Positions 23,285 through 32,465 of a stretch of DNA of 64,000 nt are shown here, one piece after another (position 1 is the stretch's first letter; each line of letters begins with the position of its first letter). Under the pieces are notes generated by a model that saw only the letters and a program-made list of their open reading frames with translations, was not told the origin of the DNA and did no database searches. The translations under genes were made by a program, and so were the position numbers. The stretch is from Silene conica (Eukaryota > Streptophyta > Magnoliopsida > Caryophyllales > Caryophyllaceae), in contig CM055313.2 in the NCBI GenBank assembly GCA_029255685.2, positions 30,996,579 through 31,060,578 on the forward strand, given 5' to 3'.

Positions 23285-24817
23285 TGATTCCCGTCGTTGA
23301 GGTTATCAAAGATAAAATTTATAATTCCTAAACTTTAACTATAGATAGTGAAAGTCAGGGTCGAACCACAGAGAGGTGGGGAATGTTTATCGTTTGATGT
23401 CAATGTTTTAGGGTAACAATTTGGGGGTTTGAATTGATGATTACTAAGTCTAGAGACAAATATAAAAAATAAAACAGGTAAATAAAGATGAGAGTAAAAC
23501 TATAGTAAAAAAAATGCTAGGATGTTTGGGTAATCAATAGCTACGATAGTGTAAATCCTAAAGTGAACATGTATTGCAGTCGCATAAGGGGTGTAACATA
23601 TCCTTTCGGTCTATGGTACCTAATAGCTCCTTTCGGCCTATGCTATTAGTTCCTAGGTCTCACAATTATTGGGTGTCAACAATAAGGGTGATTCCTAAAT
23701 TCTAGGTCACATACCTTCCAGTCTTAAGTAACCTAGTCGTCTTAAGGTGTAAACCAATGCCCTTCCCGTATCTTTCAATCTTGGGTAGGTCATTACTAAC
23801 ATCCTACAAGTCTCCCTTGGGTCTTATTGCAGGATACTATAGTCAACAAAGTAAAACGAAACAAAATTCATACGCGTGTCGGTCGACCGACCACCTAGCC
23901 CGGTCGGCCGACCTCCACCCTGCGACATGTCGATTTCGGAATTCATACTACCTACGCATATTTACTCCCTACTCCTAACATATGAATTTAGCTACTCATG
24001 ACTATTGAAATAATAATAAAAACAGGGATAAACATGGAAATCAAGATGAACATCAATCTAAACATGCAATAATAATAAAGGCTTGGGATTCTAACTTAAC
24101 CGTAAGCAATAATTCTAAACTAATAATAATAAAACAGAAATTAAGAGAAGAATTAACGGAAATAGGATTAAGGCAGAAAAGGAACAAACTTTGTTGATGA
24201 ATGCTTGAAAGATTGATGAACGAAACTAAAAGTGTTTGAGAATTATTGAAAGATTACAACTAAACATAAAACTTAATGAAAACTGAATGATAATTTTTAT
24301 GGTAGAAAACTAGATTAGAAACTGAATGCTAAACCCTAATCATGTCCTTTGCTTAAATAGGCGGAAAATTAGAGTTTCCTAATGACTCAAATACTTCAAT
24401 GGGCTTCCGGAAAGCTTCTGGGTCTGCGCAGAGGTCGGCCGACCCATGTAGTAGGTCGGTCGACCTAATGTCGGGCTTCAGTGATTTTCTGGACTTTCCA
24501 TAACAGGGGCCTGGTCGGCCGATCCATGTAGTAGGTCGGTTGACCTAAATTCCTGTATGATCGTCTTGATTTCGCCTGGGTTTGACTTTGTGATACTTGG
24601 GTCGCGTTTTGAGTTAACTTTCCATCGTTCCTTGGCTATGAAAAATACCGAGGGCATAAATTTGGTATAAAATCGTCTCTTTTCCGCATAAATCTACAAA
24701 AGAGCATAAAAATACGAAAGTAGACGATTGTTGGGAAATAAAGGCTAAAACATAGTAAATGAGCGACCAAATGCGTGTAAAAATAGATATAAAGCATCAT
24801 AAAATAGACACGCATCA
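23285..24817 (-). repeat. V 3' LTR
   Basis: On the minus strand it starts TGATGCGTG at 24817. Motif pairs start at 23881/23902, 24433/24454 and 24513/24534, each 21 bp apart. Its length equals that of the 5' LTR. Confidence 0.9.
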
Positions 24818-26878
24818 AATTCCCCAAACCAAACCTTGCTTGCCCTCAAGCAAGAAATAGACTAAATCTTAACTAATGGAACGATTTCAATCTCAGAGCG
24901 AAATTTACATGTTAGCCTAGACCAATGCCAAGTACAAAATGAGATAGTATTTAAATCATGTAAACAAATTATGATGTTGTCAAACTTGCAAAAAAAAAGA
25001 CTATAGAAACTTTATACCATGGACTCTCGCGGTACGCTCGAGACACTCATGAAGCAAAGGGTGAATATATGTAAAAGATAGGAAGAAGTATATTGTCATG
25101 ACACTCACCTAACTGCGACCCATGGAAATATGCCTGCAATCTAACATGAACAAGAATTCTACAATTATGTATACTTATAATCATTAAGTGACTTAGGCAC
25201 ATGCAATTGAGGTGATGAAAGATATGTGAGATAAAAGGTAAAAGTGATTAAGATGTTTTGGGATTTGTGGGTTTAGTAGCCAAGCTAGTAAAACCGGTTC
25301 CCAACAACATATTTCACGACTTTTTTTTATATTAAGAAGGTGCTCTTTTGTAGCACCATTCTCACATTAAATATAAGAAAGGATTCCCAAATATTTTGAA
25401 TGAGGTGTGGGAGTGATAACATATAAAAGAAAGGGATTTCAGAACGAAATTTTGAATTTCTGATGCTGTCAGTTGGTCGGCCGACCTACGAAGGTGGTCG
25501 GTCGACTGACTTCGCTGTAAATTTTGATCTTTTCGTTTTTCTTTTCTTGCTTTCTTTTTCGGAATTTTTCTCTTCTTTTTCTTTCCTTGCTTTCTATCTT
25601 TCTTTTCTCTTTTTGCTCAAGATAGCATACAAAACAAGATGCCTCAAAAAAATAAACCAAATACCACAAATACTAGCTTGGAAGGGTAGGCTAAGTATGG
25701 GATGTAGTTTTAGGGGAATAAAAAGGCAAATTTGGCTATGTAAGGCTTATGGGAAAATAAGAGAAAAGGGATTCCAAATGCACGTACCAAGACTCACAAA
25801 ACGAGATAGTAAACAAGTATATAGCAATTCAAGTTCATGTTTTTGCATATTGATGTAACATGTTCCAAGGGGAGTACTACTCACATCCTAAACAACTAGT
25901 TTAAGAATGAAACTAGGAAATAATCTCTAAAACTCAGAATGTATAGTAGGTTGCCAAGGTATAAGTCAAGTCTCAAGATATACAAATTGACAAAAACTCG
26001 TGGATATGCAAAAGACTCTCATACTAAAACAAGCTGACAAAGTAAGGTAAAGGCATAAACATGTAAGATAGCAAAATCATCCTTGAAATACTCCCGTTCC
26101 GACTCGACCAATATGCTAAAATAAACGAGCATTTTTTTGGAAATTTTTGAATTTTTCTATTTTTTTGTATTTTTGTATATGCAAGGAATATAAAGAAAAG
26201 AACGATGTACTACAGAAATGCAATAACCGTGTGACAAAATGCAATGGAACAATGCATGTGACATGAAACCATTCCCCAAACCAACCCGCACAATGTCCCC
26301 ATTGTGCATTAGCCTAAGCAAAGATTTCAGAAAATTAAAGGAACAATGCAAGGTAAATAAAAACCAAGAAAAAAATGGAAAGAACTCACTGGATTATCAA
26401 GCATATGAGGAAACCTCCCCAAACCAGCGTAAGCTGGGAGGTTTTGGTGGCCAGCAGTGCCACCCTAAGTACCATATGACGGTTGCATAATTTCCTAGGA
26501 AAATACGAGCATATTGTACCAGGCGGGTAGGTCGACCGCCCTACTTCTCTGGTCGACCGACCTTCCTACAGACTGCAGGAATTCTAGAATTGCAGGGATC
26601 AGGTCGGTCGACTGGTGTTGGTGGTCGGTCGACCGTTACTTCTGTACAGCGGCCTTCTTTTTCTTCGGAAATAACTTGTATCAACCAAGTCATTCTCCCT
26701 CAAACCTGGCAAATAATATAAATACGCACCCAGCATGTGTGCAAGATCCCAGAACCAAGTCTAAATGTCTTAACTATGCAAACAAAACAAAAAAGGTTCT
26801 AAAACTTAAAGCAAACAAAATTAAAGAGTCTCAACGAAACAGAAAATAAATTGTCTTAGGAGCTTAAAACTGGAAAAA
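24818..26878 (-). other. V 3' untranslated region with purine tract and motif pairs
   Basis: On the minus strand the purine tract GGTTTGGGGAATT ends at 24818, at the 3' LTR. Upstream is a long non-coding region alignable to W 32466-34717. Motif pairs start at 25475/25496, 26530/26551 and 26602/26623. The last four form the 0/21/72/93 arrangement. The frames listed here on either strand show no domain. Confidence 0.8.
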
Positions 26879-27170
26879 CTATCCGCTAAAGATGCGGGAT
26901 ATCTCAGACCACGACTTTTGTCGATATGCCGTAGTCTTCACCGTGTTTGTGTGAATAACAAAACACGCCTCCTCTCCATCGCAAAGCGTATGCGACAGAC
27001 TCTTCTCCTGTGCTTCTCTTCTCCTTTTCTTGTCCTCCTCATCGGCAATGTCCGGATCCTCATCCTCCTTGTAGCTTAGGAACCCTAGTCCTCCTCTTTG
27101 CACAGTAACGTCCTTTATTGTGGGTTTCCCCAAACCAATTCCTGGATTAGTCACAATAGAAGCATCCTCC
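26879..27170 (-). pseudogene. Probable out-of-frame C-terminal tail of the V gag-protease
   Basis: Near 27170 another minus-strand frame takes over from the protease frame and stays open to 26879. Its roughly 95 residues are charged, with a KKRRR stretch, and look more protein-like than the end of the main frame, which stops at 27147. A single frameshift between the two is the simplest explanation. Confidence 0.45.
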
Positions 27171-29396
27171 ATATTGCTCCCAATCTGGGGCAGAGGTGTA
27201 AAAACAAGTACAGGTGTAGGTAACAAAAGTAGGAGAAGTAGTGATGACCTTATACTTCTTTTCAGAAGCAATAGCATTGCAAGTAATAGGGGTCATAGCA
27301 TCCTTATTCCTATAGGATAGACCATAAATAATAGAATGCTTTCCTACTTTGAAGGTCAAGGTCCCAGTGCCCACATCAATAATGGCTCCCGCAGTGTGAA
27401 GGAATGGTCTCCCTAGAATGATAGGTATATGGGCATCCTCAGGGATGTCCAAAACTACAAAGTCCACTGGGAAGAAAAACCTGTCTATACGCACATGGAT
27501 GTTGTCCAACACCCCTATGGGTTCCATAGATGTACGGTCGGCAATTTGGACGGTCATGCTGGTTACTGCAAAATTGGTCATCCCGAGTTTTAAGGCTACA
27601 CTTAGGGGCATGACACTAATACTAGCTCCTAGATCGCATAAGGCCTTTTTAACAGGAAAGGTCCCTATGTTGTAGGGTACATAAAAGCTTCCAGGATCCT
27701 CTAGCTTATGAGGGGCAATAACATGTGACAAAAAACTGGATGACTCTTCGGTAAGGGCTACCGATTCAACTTTATCTAGAGACCGCTTTCGTGATAAAAG
27801 TTGTCTCATAAATTTAAGAGATGAAGGAACTTGTTGAACTAGTTCTAAAAACGGAACTTGAACATTCAATGAACGAATTACGTCTTTAAATTTGTCAAAT
27901 GATACCTGTTCCTTTGTTGGTATGAGTCTCTCCGGAAAAGGAGGGGCGGAAGATTCAGTATTTGCAGCCCTTCTCAGAAACTTGACGGTCTTGTCACCCC
28001 GGAAAAGGAAATCCCTTAAGTTGTCTGGTATTTCAGGTCTGTAAGCGCTCTCCTGTTCAGCGTCGGAGGTCGGTCGACCCTCATCCTCGGTCGGTCGACC
28101 GACTTCCTGTACAGCGGGAGTTTCTGGAATCTGCTCAGAGGTCGGTCGACCTGGCTCCTGGGTCGGTCGACCTTCCTCGCTGTTTCTCGGCTTCAGCTGT
28201 TTCTCCTTATTTTTCTCGCCGGCTCTCTCACTTCCCACCTTAGCGCCACTTCTTAGAGATATGATGTTTAGAGTCTCTTTCTTTTGGTCCGTTTTGGTCG
28301 GAAGTTGACCCGGAGCCCTAGTATCATTCTTGCTCGCGATTTGAGCAATTTGAGACTCTAACATCTTCATCCCTGCTTCCCTTGCCTGAGATTCCTTCTG
28401 AACCAACCCAATGAGGTTTTGGATGAGAGCATCCGTATTGGGTGGTGGGTTTGAAGGTGGTTGAGGGTTGAAGGGTGATTTTTGGAACCCTTGCTTAAGT
28501 GGAGGGATGTATGTGGAGTTTTGTTGAGGTTGTAGATGTTGTGGGTTAAGTACATTCTGGCTTGTCCACCTCATGTTGGGATGGACATTATTATTATTTG
28601 GATCATAAAAATTATTCCCACGATAATGCTGAAAGGCGGCACATGTCTCGTTGGATGAGGTACAAAATTTTGACACGTGTCCCTCTCCATCACATCTCTC
28701 ACAAACAAAAGGTCCGTCTTGAACGGCATTTACCTGGTACATACCTCCTTTACTTCCACTCCCAATATCGAACCTCCCACCACTCTCCAGCTTATCTAAC
28801 TTGGCCATCAAGGCCTCAATAGTAGCTACGTTAGACTCAGCTTTCCTTTGGTTGCCACGAGAAGTCCTATGTTCAGCACGGTGTACAGAAACATCCTCTA
28901 TAATCTTGAGACCCTTAGTCTCTCCAGAATTCTCTTGGAATCTTCCGTTGGCTGCAGCATCCAAGTAGGCCCTGTTATCGTCGTAGAGACCATTGTAGAA
29001 CTGGTTGCAAAGAAACCATTGTTCGAACCCATGATGTGGTATGGATCGAACAAGTCTCTTGAACCTGTCCCAAGCCTCACTGAAGTCTTCATTAGGCCCT
29101 TGCATAACGCTAGTTATTTGCGCCCTTAGGGCATTGGTCTTGGCTGCAGAGTAGTACTTCATGTAGAAGGCCAAGGCCAAAGTGTTCCAATCCGTGACTC
29201 CCGCAGCAGTGCGGTCTAGATCTCGATACCATTCCCTCGTTGAGTCCCTAAGAGAGAAGATGAACATAGTTTGTTTAATCTGATCCTGCGTCACTCTGTC
29301 TGGGGGTGCAATAGAGCATGTGTAATCTCTGAAGATTTCAATATGCTTTGCGGCATCCTCACTGGCCGAGCCTCCAAATTGATTTTTCTCAACCAT
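27147..29396 (-). CDS. V gag and protease-like protein (Athila type), 749 residues, 5' part out of frame
   Basis: The first about 180 residues form a retrotransposon gag domain (NQFGG near the start; REWYRDL; YSGLYDD-like NGLYDD region). A knuckle-like CERCDGEGHVSKFC follows near 232. A proline/asparagine linker and a coiled-coil-like stretch near 340 (LIQNLIGLVQKESQ) come next, then a GRPT-rich segment about 417-450. A retropepsin-like fold with CDLGASISVMP (D-L-G-A active site) near 595 and an ILGRPFL flap region follow. Active-site DLGA in place of DTG/DSG is usual in Athila proteases. No RT follows. The ATG at 29396 is probably internal, because the frame stays open and gag-like up to the G run at 29454-29457. 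The GRPT repeats are encoded by the GGTCGGTCGACC motifs at 28068, 28089, 28140 and 28161. Confidence 0.88.
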   Translation of the reverse strand: MVEKNQFGGSASEDAAKHIEIFRDYTCSIAPPDRVTQDQIKQTMFIFSLRDSTREWYRDLDRTAAGVTDWNTLALAFYMKYYSAAKTNALRAQITSVMQGPNEDFSEAWDRFKRLVRSIPHHGFEQWFLCNQFYNGLYDDNRAYLDAAANGRFQENSGETKGLKIIEDVSVHRAEHRTSRGNQRKAESNVATIEALMAKLDKLESGGRFDIGSGSKGGMYQVNAVQDGPFVCERCDGEGHVSKFCTSSNETCAAFQHYRGNNFYDPNNNNVHPNMRWTSQNVLNPQHLQPQQNSTYIPPLKQGFQKSPFNPQPPSNPPPNTDALIQNLIGLVQKESQAREAGMKMLESQIAQIASKNDTRAPGQLPTKTDQKKETLNIISLRSGAKVGSERAGEKNKEKQLKPRNSEEGRPTQEPGRPTSEQIPETPAVQEVGRPTEDEGRPTSDAEQESAYRPEIPDNLRDFLFRGDKTVKFLRRAANTESSAPPFPERLIPTKEQVSFDKFKDVIRSLNVQVPFLELVQQVPSSLKFMRQLLSRKRSLDKVESVALTEESSSFLSHVIAPHKLEDPGSFYVPYNIGTFPVKKALCDLGASISVMPLSVALKLGMTNFAVTSMTVQIADRTSMEPIGVLDNIHVRIDRFFFPVDFVVLDIPEDAHIPIILGRPFLHTAGAIIDVGTGTLTFKVGKHSIIYGLSYRNKDAMTPITCNAIASEKKYKVITTSPTFVTYTCTCFYTSAPDWEQYGGCFYCD
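28068..28172 (-). repeat. Four-motif cassette inside the V gag frame, offsets 0/21/72/93
   Basis: GGTCGGTCGACC on the plus strand starts at 28068, 28089, 28140 and 28161. All spacings are multiples of three, so each motif is read as GRPT in gag. The geometry equals that at 697-801, 26530-26634 and 32715-32819. Confidence 0.92.
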
Positions 29397-29457
29397 GGTG
29401 ATGTAGGCAGGCTTGGCCTCGAATGGCTTCCCAGTACCTGCAGGTAAAGTAAACCCC

Positions 29458-29754
29458 TTTGTATAGGTCCTTCACCTGAGGCATGGAGTGACTGGCGATG
29501 GTAGCTTCTTCGGCAATGTTCTCTTCCTCTTTTGGAAAAACTTGGAAATAGGTATTTGATGGTGTTTTTGGTGTGGATGGATTATGAGGTGAATTTTGTT
29601 GTGAAGTTGGTGTTTTTGGTGAAAGTGGGTTGTTTTGTGGTGTTGGTGACGATGATTGTTGTTCAAAGATGACTTCTTGGAATAGGGAAGATGGGGAACC
29701 TCTTTCCCTACTCTCTAAAAGCTGCTTCCTCTTTTCTCTTAAAGTCCTCTCAAG
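29458..29754 (-). pseudogene. Frameshifted N-terminal part of V gag
   Basis: About 99 codons are open in the frame that would join the main gag frame if the four-base G run (minus strand) at 29454-29457 had one base fewer. The segment is proline-, serine- and glutamine-rich and ends with a stretch containing MPQVKDLYKG. It stops upstream at a TAG at 29755-29757, where another shift is likely. Confidence 0.55.
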
Positions 29755-29899
29755 CTAGTGGTCTAGTGGTAGGAGTTCTCCTAGAACTAACCTGCACATA
29801 AGATGGAAACTACAAGAAAAAAGTGAGAAGGTTTAAGGAACAAAAAGTTCCTTAAACAAAAAGAAACAAAAACAATAAACAATAAACACTGGCGTCACC

Positions 29900-29917
29900 T
29901 CCCCGGCAACGGCGCCA
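29900..29917 (-). other. V primer-binding site, tRNA-Asp, perfect
   Basis: The plus strand reads TCCCCGGCAACGGCGCCA, the 3' end of plant tRNA-Asp including CCA as I know it. On the element strand this is the primer site next to the 5' LTR. Confidence 0.9.
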
Positions 29918-29922
29918 AAATT

Positions 29923-31455
29923 TAATGCCCGTCGTTGAGGGTATCAAAGATAAAATTTATAATTCCTAAACTTTAACTATAGATAGTGAAAGTCAGGGTC
30001 GAACAACAGAGAGGTGGGGAATGTTTATCGTTTGATGTCAATGTTTTAGGGTAACAATTTGGGGGTTTGAATTGATGATTACTAAGTCTAGAGACAAATA
30101 TAAAAAATAAAACAAGTAAATAAAGATGAGAGTAAAACTATAGTAAAAGAGATGCTACGATGTTTGGGTAATAAATAGCTACGATAGTGTAAATCCTAAA
30201 GTCAACATGTATTGCAGTCGCGTAAGGGGTGTAACATATCCTTTCGGTCTATGGTACCTAATAGCTCCTTTCGGCCTATGCTATTAGTTCCTAGGTCTCA
30301 CAATTATTGGGTATCAACAATAAGGGTGATTCCTAAATTCTAGGTCACATACCTTCCAGTCTTAAGTAACCTAGTCGTCTTAAGGTGTAAACCAATGCCC
30401 TTCCCGTATCTTTCAATCTTGGGTAGGTCATTACTAACATCCTACAAGTCTCCCTTGGGTCTCATTGCAAGATACTATAGTCAACAAAGTAAAACGAAAC
30501 AGAATTCATACGCGTGTCGGTCGACCGACCAGCTAGCCCGGTCGGCCGACCTCCACCCTGCAACATGTCGATTTCGGAATTCATACTACCTACGCATATT
30601 TACTCCCTACATCCTAACATATGAATTTAGCTACTCATGACTATTGAAATAATATAAAAATAGGGATAAACATGGAAATCAAGATGAACATCAATCTAAA
30701 CATGCAATAATAATAAAGGCTTGAGATTCTAACTTAACCGTATGCAATAATTCTAAACTAATAATGATAAAACAGAATTTAAGAGAAGAATTACCGGAAA
30801 TAGGATTAAGGCAGAAAAGGAACAAACTTTATTGATGAATGCTTGAAAGATTGATGAACGAAACTAAAAGTGTTTGAGAATTATTGAAAATTTACAACTA
30901 AAGATAAAACTTAATGAAAACTGAATGATAATTTTTATGGTAGAAAACTAGATTAGAAACTGAATGCTAAACCCTAATCACGTCCTTTGCTTAAATAGGC
31001 GGAAAATTAGAGTTTCCTAATGACTCAAATACTTCAATGGGCTTCCGGATAGCTTCTGGGTCTGCGCAGAGGTCGGCCGACCCATGTAGTAGGTCGGTCG
31101 ACCTAATTTCGGGCTTCAGTGATTTTCTGGACTTTCCATAACAGGGGCCTGGTCGGCCGACCCATGTAGTAGGTCGGTCGACCTAAATTCCTGTATGATC
31201 GTCTTGATTTCTCCTGGGTTGGACTTTGTAATACTTGGGTCGCGTTTTGAGTTGACTTTCCATCGTTCCTTGGCTATGAAAAATCCCGAGGGCATAAATT
31301 TGGTATAAAATCGTCCCTTTTCCGCATAAATCTGCAAAAGAGCATAAAAATACGAAAGTAGACGATTGTTGGGAAATAAAGGCTAAAACATAGTAAATGA
31401 GCGACCAAATGCGTGTAAAAATAGATGTAAAACATCATAAAATAGACACGCATCA
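29923..31455 (-). repeat. V 5' LTR
   Basis: It is the partner of 23285-24817. Motif pairs start at 30519/30540, 31071/31092 and 31151/31172. The terminal CA on the element strand is altered to TA. Confidence 0.9.
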
Positions 31456-32465
31456 ACCATCGCCCCTTTCCCACAACTCGAGCATGAACCATTGCATATC
31501 TATTGTAGCAGAATAACCTCTTTCCTTTCTCAGTCTGACTATCCTGTTAGTATTGGGGAGGTTTGTCGTATCTTTTATGATGGAGTTACTGGCAAGACCT
31601 TGATCGAGATTGAGAGAAATTGTGGATGGTATTTTTTAGACTTACCCTATGAGAAGCAATGGGAGCTTCTCAAGCACCTAATCCAAGCCAGCGAAGATAC
31701 GGAGAGGTATGAGGGCGTTAATATTAGTAACCTGGATATTCCTGTCGAGTGTGATCCTATCATACCCATTCCTAAAGAGTCACTCATTCTTAAGGATAAG
31801 TATGATAGGATACTTGATTCCCTTTCCCTCCCCGTTGACGATACTGACTTGTATTTAATACAGCTGATGAGTTAGGAATTCACCCCTTGACTGACCAACC
31901 TATTTTTGTAGGTGTTCGTAATGAACATGCTCCTGATACGTTTGAACCTTCGGTTAATGAACCTTGTTCTGTGCAGGATTCAATTGTTAACATTTTTGAT
32001 GTTTTTGATAATATTAGTGAATGTTATGTACAAGGATCCTTTACAAAGGATCCTTCGGAGGCTTCAATGTGTTTTGAGACATGTGCAGGTGAATCTCTTC
32101 CGTAGGAGGCTGATTTGGATGCTCCAGAAATTGCTACACTAGTGGCAGTGTCTATAGGCGGTAGAAAGAGAGATGTTCTCGATCGAGTAGTACCACTTAC
32201 TCGATCAAATGATGTAGAGAACGAGGTCACTCAAGCAAGTGATCATTTGGCTGAAGAAAAGAGCCCTAAGAAGAAGAAACCAAGGAAGGTGTCGGCCCAC
32301 GACTTGGGAGTCGACAACTCCGAGAGATGGATGGCTAGAGCTGTGGATGATGACCCACCTATCTACATGGTGGAGAGAAACTCGTATACTCAAATCACCA
32401 TAGCTGAAGGGGTAGCTTGTAGTCAGAGCCCTTGGTCAAAGAAACCCTGCATCCTTCGCGGATGA

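Larger units (their letters stand above)
23285..31455 (-). mobile_element. Element V, minus-strand Athila-like retrotransposon with gag-protease only
   Basis: Two 1533-bp LTRs lie at 23285-24817 (3') and 29923-31455 (5'). They are flanked by the target duplication ACCAT at 23280-23284 and 31456-31460. A perfect tRNA-Asp primer site and a purine tract confirm orientation. The 5.1-kb internal region encodes gag and a protease-like domain but no RT, RNase H or integrase, so it is not autonomous. LTR type and 3' region are shared with W, so the two are sister subfamilies with different coding content. Confidence 0.92.
23277..32465 (+). pseudogene. W reading frame, unknown protein, split by the V insertion and frameshifted
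   Basis: ATG at 23277-23279 is followed by ACCAT, the target site of V. The frame resumes in phase at 31461 when V and one ACCAT copy are ignored. It is open to TAG 31873-31875. A one-base frameshift near 31858 would instead continue in the frame open to TAG 32103-32105 and on to TGA 32463-32465, about 335 codons in all. Visible features are an aromatic-rich first part, an acidic middle and a basic patch, KKKKPRK, near 32270. I do not recognise the family, and no zinc knuckle, protease or RT motif is seen. It sits directly after the primer site, where gag normally is, so it may be a diverged gag or a captured sequence. A CTCGATCGAG-type pair lies within it at 32178 and 32200. Confidence 0.6.
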
